Shown: positions 10,075 through 22,779 of the stretch, one piece after another
Position numbering within the stretch: position 1 is the first letter of the stretch
Layout: every line of letters begins with the position of its first letter
NCBI GenBank assembly: GCA_030272155.1
Contig: CP126191.1
Coordinates: 6,036,501 to 6,100,500, forward strand
Length of the DNA stretch: 64,000 nt
Source: Tetradesmus obliquus
Taxonomy: Eukaryota; Chlorophyta; Chlorophyceae; Sphaeropleales; Scenedesmaceae
Reading direction: 5' to 3'
Notes under the pieces: model-generated
Databases searched by the model: none
What the model was told of the DNA's origin: nothing
The model's input: only the letters and a program-made list of their open reading frames with translations
Position numbers and translations under genes: made by a program

Positions 10075-13000
10075 TCAGTCCAAGTCGTACAGACCACCAT
10101 GCTCCTGCGAAAGCCTTCCAGTTGCCTGCTGTTTCCGATCGCATGGCGCACCCAACGCCCTGCCACTGCCACCTGTTGCGCTGCTGCTGGTGCCTGAACC
10201 ATCTGCGCTGAAGCTGCTGCACCCAGCCAGCTGTGCCTGCCTGCTGCTGCCAGCACCAGCATCACCATGCCCCGACCAAGAGCCCATTACTGCTTGCCGA
10301 GCCTGCGCCAGGCTGTCCGAATCCTGCCGCATGCTGGCCTCAACATGGTAGTAGCTGTCCTCTGGCTCCTCCCCTGCTGCTGCTGCAGAGGCAGCTACAG
10401 CCGCTGCACTGCTGCTGCTAGCACCCGCCATGCCACCAGATGTGCTCCGGCTGGCCAGCACCACCCTCCGCGCCTGAGCAAGCAGGTCGCCGCTGCCGCT
10501 GGGACTCGCAGGCCTGCCAGCTGCTCCCAAGCTGTGGTGAGACAACAGCTGCCGCGTCTGCAAGCTCTGCAGTCCAGAAGGGCTGCTAGGGGTTGCTGCG
10601 GCAGCTGCTGCAGCAGCTGCGGCAGCTGCTGCAGCAGCTGCGGCTGCTGCTCCACTGCCCTGCCACCTGCTGCCACGCAGGCCTGCACTGGGCTGCGCGC
10701 TGTCGTCGCTGCCAGCATAGCTTGCGTGTGGAGCAGCAGCGCTGCCCGCCTCGCCGCTGCTGAGGTGCGTGGCAGCCAGCAGCTGCCGTGCTGCCACCAG
10801 AGGAGGCACCTGCCTTGCTGAGTCCTCGCGTAGTGACAAAGGAGCTGGATCCAGGTCGTGAACCTCATCATCAATGCCAATATCATCCGCTGCTGCTGCT
10901 GCTGCTGCCACTGCATCTAGCCGTGAGCTGGGGTGCATCTCTGGCTCTGACGCCTCCAGCGCAGCAGACAGGAATGCTGTCCTCCCACCAGCCATGCTCA
11001 AAGGCCCCGCTGCTGCTTCCTGGCCATAGTCATGCTGCGTGCCGCCCTGCAGCAGCATGCTGTCACTGTCCTGCGGTGGCAGCAGCTGCTGCTGCTGCAT
11101 GCCTGGAGCCCTGCTGCTGCTGCTGCTCAGCTGCCCCGCGCCAGCACTGGGCCCTATGCTGCTTGCACTTCTGGCTGCTGTGTGAGCAGTGTGGCGAGCG
11201 CTGGGGCCAGCAGCAGCAGCAGCAGGTGTTAGGTCTGCTGCACTGTCAAACCCTACTGACCCGACAGCGTCGCTGTCATCATCGCTGTCCTGCCTCAGCA
11301 GCGCATCAGAGTCCACCTCTGAGGGCTGCTCCTGGTGGTGCTGCTGCTGGCCCTGCTGCTGCTGCTGTTGCTGCAGCACCATGTGCCAGTACTCCTGCTC
11401 CTGCTCATCTGCAAACTGCGCACTGGCGGAGTCGCGCCGCTGAAGTGTTGCCACGGCCCCGCTCTGCTGGCTGCCGCCCGCTGAGTATAGTGCGCCGCTC
11501 GCCGCTAGCATTGCACTGTCATGGCTGCGCCTGCGTGCCACGTATGGCGCTGCATTCATTGCTGAGTCACCATCAGAGCCCCTGCTGCCCCGCCAGCGCC
11601 GCTGTGGGCTGGCCTCCAAGTTACTTAGGTTATGTGCAGCTGCAGCTGTTCCTGCAGCACCAGCAGCTGCATTGCTGCCACTTGCAGCAGCCCCTGCTGC
11701 TTGCTGCTGCTGCGCTGCAGCAGCAGCGCCCACAGCACGAGCAAAGCCACGTGAGAAGCTGGGGCCAGCCACTGGGAGGATGCCCCTGCCAGGTGTTGCA
11801 GCGGAGCTGGTGCTGTCCTCCGCATCATCCAGCGTCATAGCTGAGTCTGCGAGGCTGGCCGGTGCAGCAGGCGGCCACTGCGCAGCTGCTGCTGCGCTGC
11901 TTGCTGCAGCTGGTGACTGCAGCCCTGGACCAGGGCTGCTGGGGCCTGCTGCATCTGGGGCACCTGCAACTGCAGATGACCCGGCAGCATCTGCTGCGGG
12001 AATGCTGCCAGGTGAGGGAGGCTGCTGCTGGTGGTGGCCTGTACCTGCAGCAGCTGCCTCAGCCTCCTGGCGCTGCCCAAGCTCCAGCGCCTTGTCCCAC
12101 AGGGACTTGTACCAGGGGCCACCCCACGCCTGCAGGAAGCGACACTTGCAAGGTTTTGGTACAGAAGGGATGATGTTTCTGCTGCATGGATAACAGCAGA
12201 GCATAGAACGAGCACACAGCAAGCAGGTGGTGTCAAGCACTGCAGCCAGCCAGCAAGCCGCATAGCCACTACAGGAGACTCACCGGGCCCCGCTGCGCAT
12301 TTGCGCTGTTGCTTGGCAGCAGCTGCCTGGAGCTGCCTGCTTCTGCGGCAGCTGCTGCTGTGCCAGCACCAGTGACATCAGCCAGCCAATCCCCCTGCAT
12401 AAGCCCAGCCTCCTGTAGCTGTTGCTGCTGCTGCTGCTGCTCAGGAAACATAGGCAGCACTTGTTGCTGCTGCTGCTCTTCTTGCTGACTGCCCCAATGA
12501 TTGTGCTGTGCAGCTGTTGTTTGCTGAGGGTTTGTGGCGGCGCCCAAGCTGGTCTGGGCTTCAGAGGCAGCAGCAGCAGAGATATCTGCTGATAGGGCAA
12601 CCGGGCTACTGCCTGCTGCTCCCCCCTGCTGTGTTATCTCTGCCTGCGCGTCCTGCGAGCCCAGCATGCTTGTTGTAGCAGTGCCATTGTCCTGCTCAGC
12701 TGCTGCATCCGCTGAAGCTGCTGCTGCTGCATATTGTTTCTTCAACTGCTTCTGCGCGATGTAGCTTGCAGGCAGGCCTTCGTCATCACTGTCGCTCTCG
12801 CCTGCAAGGCGCAAGCACAGCATTTACAAAGGGTCATTGATCAGTAAGCGCACAAAAACCAAGGCTCTTGACTGACGCTGAAAAGTGGCGTGCTCCCGCA
12901 GCACAGTACACAAGCAGTAGGACACAACTACAGCGAGCTGCACAGGCTGTATGTGTGCTTCGCACCTGGCGGCACAGCCCTGAACCGCATGGGATCATGC

Positions 13001-14798
13001 GGTGGCGCTGGTGCTGCCCGTGCTGCTGCCACCATGGCGTCAAAGTTGTTGCGCTGCTGCTGTGCTGCTGCGGCAGCTTCGCTGCGGATGGCCTGCCGCT
13101 CAGCGGCCTCTGCAGGAATGCCACCCTGGCGGCAGCAGGCGCAGAAACGTGGCAGGCAGGCAGCTCAGCAGCGTGGTACCAGCCGTGCAAGCAGCGCACG
13201 CTATGGAGCAGAGCGCAACATATGCCTGGCGTCGCTGCAGATGAGCACGTATGCCATGCCTGCTTGCTTGCTGGTGAGCTGGCGTGCCTGTGTGCTTGCT
13301 TGCCTGCGGCCATGCATGTGCTAAGCCAGGGGCTTGAGGGCCTGAGCCGGCTCACCTGCATGAATGCTGCGGCCAGGCGCCTGTCCTGGTCTGTCACTGG
13401 TGCATCATCAAGGTAGTTGAGCTGCGGCATGGAGGACACCACCACCTTGCGGTAATGCCTGCAAGCAGCAGCAGCATAAGTAACCGGAATGAGTGGTTTG
13501 AGAGTGGATGGACTTGATGGTACAATTGTTGGGTTGTCCAGCATCGCCAAACACCACAACGCGGTGCCAGACACCAGCGCACAGTGTGCAGCACTGTTGA
13601 GAAACCCAACAGTGTAGCCGCTGCCTGGGTGACTCGAGAAGCACGCTGCATCTCAGCTGCATGCTCAAAGCTTTGCTGCAAGGAGTCATGCGTAATCAAC
13701 ACTCACTTGACCAGGCTGACCAGTGGGTTGCCCTGCAGCTTCAGCAGCGCCAGCGGCAGGCCTGCCAGCAGCGTCAACGCGGCAGGCTCGCAGAGTTTGT
13801 TCCTGCAAGAAAGAGACAAGCAGCAGCAACAACGTAAAGAGTCCAGATGCAGACGTGCAGAGATGTTGCTTGCCCGTGCGCACACGACACAGCAGTGGCG
13901 GCAATGCTAGCAGGCAGGCAATTGAAGCAGCTGCTACTGCACTACCAAGAAAGCACGCAGGAACTGCAACAGAGCAGTGCTTGCAGCACATGTTGCTGCT
14001 CACCCGCTGAAGTCCAGTGTAACCAGGCTGCTGCACTGCTCCAGCTGCTGTATGTCTGCCGCTGTGGCGAGCTGGTTGTTCGCCAGCACCAGCGTGCGCA
14101 GGCGCTGCAGCTGAGAGAGGCCCTCCACTGTGCTGATGCGGTTGTCTGACAGGTCCAGCGTCTCTAGCTGCACCAGGGCCTCTAACCCGCAGATGCGCTG
14201 GATGAGATTCTTGCCAAGGTACAAGCTGCGCAGGTTGACCAGAGCATCCAGCCCCTGGATGGCTGAGATGGCATTGCTCTCCAAGTACAGCGTCTTGAGC
14301 CCTGTGTAAGCCTGGCCAACAGGGAAGAGACAGCGCAGCGCCAGAGACGATTCGATAATCAGCTGTTCTGAACCAGAAGCCCTCATAGCAATTGGTTAAA
14401 GCACATGTTTGCTCTTTGTTCAGTCGGTGGCTGTGTTACGCCAGCAGCACAGTATCCGCACCTCCAGGTTCTCCAGGACCTCAATGGCCTTGCACTGAAG
14501 GTATAGCACATCATTGAGCTCTGGGCAGCTGGTGTACCTGATTCAAGAAGTAAAAGAGAATACCCATGTAAGGCTTTGTCTTACATCACGCTAATATCAT
14601 GCGCATGAGCCACTGAACCCACAGCCACTGAACCAACAGCAGCAGTTGCATCAGCAGTAGCCAGAACAACCCTGGCCATGCACGAGCTCGCTGCTTTGAT
14701 GGGATCTAAGCAGCATTACAACTTGCTGCTACTTACAGTTTATGATCCTTGCATATCTGCTTCAGGCTCTCAGGCGTGAGCTTGAACGAGCCATCCAT
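10075..14798 (-). CDS. ODA7: Dynein axonemal assembly factor 1 (DNAAF1/ODA7/LRRC50)
   Basis: Eight exons: 14798-14737, 14537-14462, 14311-14004, 13802-13707, 13458-13356, 13125-12966, 12801-12284, 12129-10075, giving 1125 residues. The N terminus (LTPESLKQICKDHKLY, PELNDVLYLQCKAI) and the following SDS22-type leucine-rich repeats (YTGLKTLYLESNAI, LVNLRSLYLGKNLI, LVQLETLDLSDNRI) align with DNAAF1 repeat by repeat. Next is the capping segment NPLVSLVKHYRKVVV...PQLNYLDDAPVTDQDRR. DNAAF1 helps preassemble outer and inner dynein arms in the cytoplasm, so the organism should make motile cilia at some stage. Past residue 215 come a helical region, an acidic SDSDDEG patch, then a roughly 680-residue Ala/Ser/Gln tail, longer than I would expect for this protein. 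At its start stands a conserved-looking PWYKSLWDKALELGQR. Confidence 0.92.
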
Positions 14799-16113
14799 GA
14801 CACAGCTGTCTGTGCTATGCTGCTACGCCTTGGATGCCTGCCCACCCCCACTTAACTTAGACAGCAAACACCGTCAAGATCGTTGAAATTCATCTGGCGT
14901 GCACGAGCAAACACAACGAGAGGAGGCCATATGAGCCTTGCGGGTCAAGCAGAGTACGGTACAGGCGGGATGTCCTCCACAGGTGTGACAGACCAAGGGC
15001 ACGTACATGCTGCAGGCTCTTCAGCTCAAACGATGTGAGGATGCACGCCAGCCGAGAGCGCTAGAGCTGTCAGCTTGAAGGCCCCTAAACCCTCCCAACA
15101 TGTGTGCATTGACTGACAGGTTCAACGCCGTGTCTGCTGTGCTCCTCAGTATGTGACTGTGTTTAGTAGGTGAGACTTGACGGAGCCTGTTTTTTTATCA
15201 CGACCATATTGCACTGCAGTGCACTCCATCAGCCGGTGACAGCCAACTGTTGCTCGCAGAGTGATCAGGTTGGACGTTGGCCGCCAACACTAGCACTTGG
15301 GCCAATTGCTAATGGTCAGCTAGCCACCAATAGCACAGGTTGTAGCCTGCAGTGTCGTTATCTATTGTGAACACGCTTCATGTGCCCAGATAATGACGCC
15401 AGCTTCGTCAAAGCGCCCGGCTGCTTGACAGTCGACTGTACAATGTTTGCAAGGCACGCTGCCTGACAAAATGGCCGAGCCCAAGGGATGCCCTGCGCGC
15501 TAAAGCCTGCATGTGGTGTTCATAACTGTCGTGGTAGCTGATATAGCTTATGGCGCTCCCAATGCAATGCTTCATCAATGAAGTCCAGCAGCGCTCAAAC
15601 TGTGTCTGCTTGCTGCCATGGGTTTGCAGCTGCACCCTACAGGGACGCAGCCTGAATGCTGCAGGCAAGCATGTTTTTGTCAGCAGTGCAATCATCATAG
15701 CATGCTAGTGATGGCTTTACTTACAGTCGACGTCGTACTTGAGAGCCAATCCACTTGTGTTTGGGTGTCCGGCACTGGCACAGGCAGTGGCTACGTCATG
15801 TCTGCCCACACATTTTCACATGCTGCGCTGAGCAGCTTCGCTTTGTCCCTCAGGGCCTGAGGTTTTGTATGCTGCCCGCACGCAAATTTCACGGTGTGTG
15901 CTAACGGCAAACTGCACAGCATTTCATGTCATGTGGTTGAATAGCCTTTCAAATCCGAATCCGCTCGAGTTGTACTGTCGTAGTGTGTTGGCGGGAGACC
16001 ATCACGAATCAGCATTTGTCTGTCTCAAGCAAGTTTGGCAGCCTTTACAGGTATCAAGACCTTTCAATGTTGATGTTCCGTTGCTTTGGCTGAAGCTAGC
16101 TGGCACATACGTG
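14799..16113. other. Divergent intergenic region between DNAAF1 and the PH-domain gene
   Basis: About 1.3 kb that should hold the promoters of both genes. It contains one intronless minus-strand frame of 96 codons (15698-15408), listed separately. Nothing else is recognisable. Confidence 0.5.
15408..15698 (-). CDS. Possible small intronless gene, 96 residues, unrecognised
   Basis: Begins with two ATG codons and runs to TGA without repeats. The product is basic and mixed in composition, with segments such as RCWTSLMKHCIGSAISY and RQRALQTLYSRL. I recognise no family. Frames of this length arise by chance in this sequence, so it may be noise. Confidence 0.2.
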   Translation of the reverse strand: MMIALLTKTCLPAAFRLRPCRVQLQTHGSKQTQFERCWTSLMKHCIGSAISYISYHDSYEHHMQALARRASLGLGHFVRQRALQTLYSRLSSSRAL

Positions 16114-18750
16114 ATGAATGGGCCGAGAATGCGGGGCTTCTTGCTGAAGCGCAATGCAGAGCACCGCAAAGCCAATTTAATCGTAAGCTCTTAGAATGTC
16201 TTGGTTTAAACATTAATAGGTGCTTGGAGAAGGCAGTGGAGTGCTACAGCAGCTTGTCAGGCTGTACAGCAGCGTGACTGTCCTGCTCCTCCTGCATGCA
16301 GTCCCTTAGCTGTGAGCTCCATCAGCACCACTGACGCAACAGCCAGAGATGACACATCATCAATTTGTAACTTGTTATTGTATTCCGCTGCTTGTTTTCT
16401 GCATAAAGGGACCCAAGTACAAGAGAAGATGGGTGGAGCTGACAGGACAGACACTTGTGTATGCCGCAACACAGCAGGATCTGCTTGCAGGCAAGGTATT
16501 TGCCGTGCGGGAGATGAAATGGGTGAAAGCTGATGGTGACGACAAATTCCAGGTGCGGCATTCATACTGTTGTATGCTATAGAACTGCAAAACCTTCTTC
16601 CGAGCTATCCTCGCCAGTTGCACAAACTGTCGAAAGTCGTACTGCGTACTGCTTGTGGCGCCACAGGTCAGGTTCCCAGAACGCGTGCTGACGTTCAAAG
16701 TGGAAGCTGGCGGCAAGCATGAGCGTGACACATGGGTGGAAGCACTGGAGCAAGCCAAGCAACTGGGCGCAGAAACAGGCAGGCGTGGGGGCAGTGCAGA
16801 GAAGCTAGAGCAGCTGAAGAAGGTGAGCTTCAACAGCAGAGGCCATGGGTACTGTGACACCGCAAGTTGAGAGTGCGTGGTCAAGCTGCATTCATGCAAG
16901 GTGGCGTGTTCAGTAACTGTTGCGGGAGCATAATCGTTGGTGGACACCACACCAACGTAACATCTTTACCTGCAGCAACACATTGTCGTCTCAATGCTGC
17001 TGGAAGACTGCTCACCTCTGTGCTTGCCTCTGTTGCTGCGCTTCAATCTGTTCCCAGACTGCGGAGGAGATGCTGCTGGAGCAGAGTGAGGACAGCGGCA
17101 GCGCCTCTACAGCATACAGGGGCTCCTCAAGTTCTGCAGGCGGAGCAGCAGTGCGCAGCCATCCTGCATCAGCAGGCCTGCCAAGCATAAGCATCGGCAT
17201 CAGCAGCGGCAGGCTGACAGAGACAGGGCAGCGGCCACCTTCACCACGGTCGGCTCTAGCATCTGCCAAAGCAGGGTCAATGTTTGTGGCCAACAGCAAC
17301 AGAGGGGCCGCTGTTGCACCTCTGTCTGGCTCAGCGCACTTCAGCGCATATGAGCAAGAGGATAGTGAAGGTGATGAAGAAGATGGCGATGGCAACTGTG
17401 GCGGCGTGGCAGCATGTGTGCGGATGGGCAGCTTGGAGCGGGCAGCTCACAAACTAGACAGCAGACGCTGCAGCACAGGCAGCAGCAGCATGCCCTCTCC
17501 TGCAGCAGGAGCAACAGCAGCAGCAACAGCAGTAGACCACGGCAGCCCAGCACCATCAAACAGCAGCACTCCCAGGTCCAAGCGACGGGAGAGCTTGCAG
17601 AGGTGAGCAACTGGTGTGCCAGGCTGTGCAAAAAGTCGTTATGTGCTGTGCCAGCCTTCATCCTGCAAGGTGCTTGCTGTAGCGAGGTTAGTGCTGGTTG
17701 TATTTGTCGTGTGCTTGTATTAACCTGACTTAAGCAGCATTAGGCAGCTCTTGCCGTCGCTGCCGTCAATGCGCACCAGGATGCTTCACATTGAACAGTT
17801 GGATGATGCTAAACTCCACGATAACCAGGCGCATGTCACACACCTGTCATATGTGTTGCTTCAGGCGCCTCACTCCTGGCGTTATGCTTATCAACACATC
17901 ACCATCAACACAAGCTGCTGGAGAAGCAGTGCAGCTAGACCATGCAAGCAGCATAGAGCGCCGGTCACCTGCCTCCAGCAGCCAAGCCTCGCCTGGAAGC
18001 AGTTCTCCCACAAAATACGACTACCACCAGCAACAGCAGCAACAGCAGCAGCAGCGGGGGCAGCAGCAGCCGCAGCAATGTGCAGGCCAAGACGATAGCT
18101 TCAGTGACGAAGTGCTTACGCTCGACCTGGATGAGCTTGCAGCAGGTGACAGCAGCAGCAGCTACAGCAAAAGCATTAGCAGCCCTCATGTAGCACTCTT
18201 GGCTTCACAAAGCAGTGGGTCAGGTAGCGGCACAGCAAGGCCAGGCACTGCACCCAGCTACCGCCCTGGCACTCCACTCAAATCCTGCATGCGTGGTGGC
18301 GGTGTCAGCAGCAGCAACAGCAGCAGCAGCAGCTGCCTGCCATACGTAGGCAGTGCCTCAACACCAGCCAGCAGTGCAGAAGCTGCTGCAGCAGCTGCGG
18401 CTGCGCTTGCATCCCTTGGGCTGCAGCAGCGGCAGCATGGCGCGCCATCACCGCTCAGTGCCAAAGCAGCAGTCGGTCAGCATTTGGCAGCTGACAGGCA
18501 TCGCTTCAATGAAGGCGGTAATCACACCAGGGATTGGGTTGAGGCAGACTGGGATAATTCGAGCGATGAAGATGATGATGGGCAAGCTGCACCTCACAAG
18601 GCACCTCCTGTAGGCAGCAGTGGTGTTGGTGTAGCAACGTCGCAGGGCCCCACTGCAATTGCACCAGGGTCATGCACTACTAGTGTGCCAGTTGGTGTGA
18701 AGGGTGTCAAGGCCGACAGCAACTGGCTTGACGACGACTTTGATGATTGA
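16114..18750 (+). CDS. PH-domain protein with Ser/Gln-rich tail
   Basis: Five exons, 16114-16182, 16409-16552, 16667-16822, 17058-17602, 17865-18750, give 599 residues. Residues about 6-115 form a pleckstrin-homology domain: GFLLKRNAEHRKAN, then GPKYKRRWVELTGQTLVYA, a middle strand block, VLTFKVEAGGKHER, and the closing helix DTWVEALEQAKQL with its invariant Trp. PH domains bind phosphoinositides or protein partners at membranes; the basic KYKRRW strand is where lipid-binding PH domains place their ligand contacts. The rest is low-complexity Ser/Gln/Ala sequence. The C terminus carries two Trp-acidic patches, DWVEADWDNSSDEDDD and NWLDDDFDD at the very end. The start codon at 16114 is the Met just before the first PH strand; an upstream exon cannot be excluded. 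Specific function unknown. Confidence 0.78.
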
Positions 18751-19682
18751 CCTGAGTTGTGGGCTGGAGATTGCTGCCATATTTGGCAACTCTGTTGTTG
18801 TGCAGCTGCCACCTGTTTGCATGCCCAACATAACACTTGGTGTACTGCAATAGCTCTACAGTTGATATGAGCCATAGTGCCGTCCCTGGAACTGATGTAG
18901 CGGTGCAGAGTAAGCTGACAGCTGTGCAGTGCAGGAGGAGCTGTGTAGCTGCACGTGAGCATCGCTCAATAGAATGTCATACTGGCATGAACCTTTGGTA
19001 CTCTGACTCAACTAGAATGGATTTTGTGCTGCCCCAACCATCACCTGGAAATGTCTGGGCCAAAAAGTTTGAACCAGGGCATGGCTGCTGCTAGCAGCCA
19101 ATACTACTGTTGATATTGGCAGCTTGGCTGGTGAAGATGCATCTTCATATGCCGTCCTGCAGCAGGTGCCCATGCAAGGCAGCACTGCCTTACATCGCCA
19201 CTAGCTAGCAGTGCATACGTGTGTTTGATACTGATCTGTGCAGCAGCCTGCTGCATTACCTACAGTACTGACTTTGCCCATCACCTGGCAACGCCTCGCG
19301 AGTGTTGGGCCCTGGGAGCTTTGCTGACGGACTTGCGCTCTCAATGCTTCCTTTGCACACCAAACTTTCCAGCTGAGGCAAGGCGGTTGAGCATAGTTTT
19401 CAGCCGCACGTCTGACTGGGTACGCAAGCTGAGATCACATTTGCTTGCAGTCTTTACGTTTAGCACAATCTAACTGGTGGCAAAATTGTTTGTGTCAGCA
19501 GCTTATTGTGTGGGTGGCAGTCTGGAAGACTGGCAGAGCCCGGTTGATGATCCACCATCCAATGGCGGTGTTGCTGTGGCCGAGCTGATTGTGATTATTT
19601 AGTGGTGTCATCGTCAGTGATGATAACCACTTAGGTATCTGTCTGTCGCGTGGGAAATTGTTACCGTGTTGCCTATATAGAT

Positions 19683-19913
19683 ATGCATTCAAGTATGGCC
19701 GCCATGGCTGGCCAGCGCCCACAACACCACAACCTGACTGCTGCAACACCTGTCTTGCACGGCAGCAACAGCAGTTGGGAAGGTGTGCAAGGCATGCATG
19801 CACAGCATAGCTCATTACACACACACCGATACATGGCACTAGCAACCAACGGGGGGCTGCCTGTGCCTTGCAAATCTGCGAACTGTTTTGATGGTGCGTG
19901 GACCAACATGTAA
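19683..19913 (+). CDS. Possible small gene, 76 residues, unrecognised
   Basis: A CTATATAGA element at about 19672-19680 lies directly before an ATG, and a second in-frame ATG sits in a strong GCCGCCATGG context. The product (MHSSMAAMAGQRPQHHN...) is hydrophilic and not recognised. The TATA element is close to the first ATG, so the second or third Met is more plausible. May be chance. Confidence 0.18.
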   Translation: MHSSMAAMAGQRPQHHNLTAATPVLHGSNSSWEGVQGMHAQHSSLHTHRYMALATNGGLPVPCKSANCFDGAWTNM

Positions 19914-20606
19914 CCATGTCTTCAAGACGGATGATGATCTGAGCAGATGATACTGCGCACGGCCATCATCATCATGTTACCATTTAAGTCATAGCGACGT
20001 CGCCATCGGCCCCGCGCCCCACAGGAGCGGCTGAAAGAACAGGCGAAGGGGGAAGGGAGGGAGCACTAATTCATTATCCCGCTTGCAGACATTCCTGCGC
20101 ACGGCCATGTCACATGAAGCAGTGCTGCATGCTTGAACACTGTGCTATGACAAACCATGTGTGCAAGCCCATTCAAGTGCTATGCATCAATGATCAAGTA
20201 ACTGTGCAGAGCAACAATCATTCTGGTGAAGCTAGCGTCACGATGTACTGCGGCCTGGGCAATGAAGTGCAGGGTGAGCCTCTTGCTAGTTCATCTGTGC
20301 TAAAGAAACCTAACCATGCAACATGCTGTTGGTGAACCTATACCAGCACACACATTAACGCAAAAGCCTACAGGATGAAGCAAGATACTGCAGGACCAAC
20401 CCTGTAAAAACAGGGACAATCAAATGCATACAATGTTCCTGAGCCGCAACACGCCCTAAGAGTGCAAACTTGACAACTGGTCAAGTCATGTCGGCCATTT
20501 CTGCCAATTCAAGCTTTGGCTGAAAATGCTTGAGCATGCACATAGGTCCTACCGGCGTTTGATCACATTGCCCAGCTGCAGCTGGGGAGGTCACTGTATA
20601 AGATAC

Positions 20607-20645
20607 ACGTAGCACGTCTCATGCCCACAGCACGTCTCATGCCCA
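20607..20645. repeat. 18-bp tandem duplication
   Basis: Two adjacent copies of a unit containing CACGTCTCATGCCCAC. No function is evident. Confidence 0.6.
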
Positions 20646-21038
20646 CACCAGAACTTTCATCAGCACTGCTGGTCTGACAGTCATGCCCCTCTACATACCC
20701 TGTTGGCAGCAGAACTGCAAAGGATCCCCACACTGTCCCATGTATCATAAGGACATAAGGTCAAACAAAATCAGAACAAAATGATCGGTGCTGATGAAGA
20801 CATGTTGCTGTGGTGCAATGCCGCATGCACCACCATACAGAACTTTGCAGATGATAATATACAAAAACACTTGTCAGTTGCTCTGCAGTGGCTTTGCTGC
20901 CAATACATTATGTCACAACCCACTGACGGTGGTATTGAATCATAGACAAGCGTATGGATGCACAGTGCGCAACAGGCATGTGCCCAGTCACGACCCAGTC
21001 CTCTGTGCAAGGCAGACAGAACACTACTATTTCGTTGA

Positions 21039-22656
21039 TCAGCTTGTAGGCCGGAAGACATTTTCATTGAAGTGTCCAATAACATTACCAGGTGGATTGT
21101 AATGGCACACATACAGAGAGCAGCTGGGAGCGTAGCCGCACCCTATCTGGGTTGATTCCTTCCAGGATATCTGGGTAAAGTGCCCTGTAGAGTAGCTGAA
21201 CTGGCCATCCCAAGCATACTGTGCCTCCTCATCCACCCACCCCTTGAAAGCGGCAGGGAAGTTTGGGAAGTATTGTGCCAGGTTCTCACCAGGCCCCGAG
21301 TGCTGGAACACACACCTATGGCGGCACAAGTCAACAACAGCAATGGCAGCAGCGTCTACGCGTCATGGGCTGCTTGCAGCACACCGACATGGGTGCAGCA
21401 TAGATATGCAGTTCAAACCTTGATGGCGTGCTGAATTGTGGCTTGAGCCCATCTGCAACTGCCCTGCAAGCTGTGGCACAGTGTTCTCTGCTGCAGAAGT
21501 GACAGTGTCACAGTGAAACAAATGCTGTCCTGCAAGTGGTGCTGATGCAGGAGCTGAGCATGCCTGCCTGCCTGTCCTGCAAGCTGAGCTGGTGCAGATG
21601 TGCGGCTAACAAGGCTTTTCGCCATAGTCCTGCAAGCTGTGCTTTCACTAGTATGGAACACAGTTGTCAGACCATGCACTCATTGTTGTTGCGGACGCAC
21701 CTGTTGGCCCAGTCTTGAGCTGATGCCTGCAGGGATGTGCTCCATGATAGTGCGCCAACCTGGTGCCTGGCCCGGAAGTTGTTGTGCAGCTCCAGCACTT
21801 CTTGCAGCACTGCGAATGGACGACGGTGAGACAAGCAACGAGAGCAGAGTTATAATCTGGGTCATCCGCGCATGGTGTATGTACCTGATTCCATGTAAAG
21901 CTCAGTGAGGCAGCAGCATGTGCGTGGTTTTGTTGCTGGGTACCATGGGATGTAGTTGCATGCAGGGTTGCGCACTGCAGTTTGAACAAATGTCTTTCCT
22001 GCAAGCAGCAGCATGCTCTGTCCAGGTGCTGACGTTCCACCACCTAAACCAGCATATCATGAACCACATATGTATGCACGCTGGCGGCTGCAGATGTGAT
22101 AACAAACATACCTAGATCGCTGATGCCATCTCCGCTTGAGGCAACGGGTGTCTGTGTTAGGCTGGGTTGAACATCTTGCTGGCGACGTTGACCGCTGCTT
22201 GCGTCTGGTTGACTACGTTGGCCAGAAACTGGGGTCAGCTGTCCTGTTGTGGTAGCAGTGTACTGTCCTTGACTACCTTGTTGGACCAGCTGGGGCAACT
22301 GTACTTGAGCAGCAGCTGATGGTGCAGGCACTGTTGTTACCTGAACCTGCTGACCTGCATGATGGCAGCACACATCATCATAATCAAGCATAAGTATCAG
22401 TTTCGTTTTCTGTTGTGCCGCTGACATGTGTCAAGGTCTGCCACAGTTCAGGCATGGTGTTGTCGACAATGGTGCTGCTGCTTGGTGCATGCTGTTGAAG
22501 CAGTGCATGCCTGTTGTTGTGCCTGTCGCCATGCGCTGGTCGCAGCTTACCTTGCTGAGGGATGTAGACCACATACTGTCTGAGTTGACGCGCTTGTGTG
22601 CTGATACCACAGCAAGCGAGGCACAGTAGGGTGATGGTGAGTACGATGGCCTTCAT
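21039..22656 (-). CDS. Secreted CAP-domain (PR-1/SCP-like) protein
   Basis: Four exons, 22656-22551, 22354-22112, 21809-21701, 21315-21039, give 244 residues with consistent phases. A clear signal peptide (MKAIVLTITLLCLACCG...QA) is followed by an 81-codon exon coding a Gln/Thr/Ser-rich linker. The CAP domain starts near residue 117: EVLELHNNFRARHQVGALSW, ASAQDWANRC, SGPGENLAQ, GHFTQISWKESTQIGCGY, VCHYNPPGNVIGHF. The CAP cavity His and Glu residues (LHNNFR, GENLA, GHFTQ) and paired cysteines are present. Plant PR-1 and related proteins are extracellular; several bind sterols or lipids. In an alga, roles at the cell wall or in defence are inference. It faces a small plus-strand frame with a hydrophobic N terminus across 123 bp. 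Confidence 0.9.
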
Positions 22657-22779
22657 GATGTCAAGCTCTGAGCACCTGGCAGTTGCAACTGGCGCTGTTT
22701 TTGACTTCCTGCAGGAACGGAGGCAACAGCACTGCAGCAGCGACGGAATCAGGCTTCTTAGTTCAACAAAGGAGCTAGC

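Larger units (their letters stand above)
18751..21038. other. Gene-poor stretch between the PH-domain gene and the CAP gene
   Basis: About 2.3 kb with the 3' regions of two converging genes. It holds one small open frame preceded by a TATA-like element (19683-19913, listed separately), an 18-bp tandem duplication near 20607-20645, and (CAT)n-containing sequence near 19966. No confident gene. Confidence 0.5.

Noticed and set aside
10788-11840. Plus-strand frame of 350 codons opposite the DNAAF1 tail
   Set aside because: Antisense of a repeat-rich coding exon, with no domain and no splice structure.
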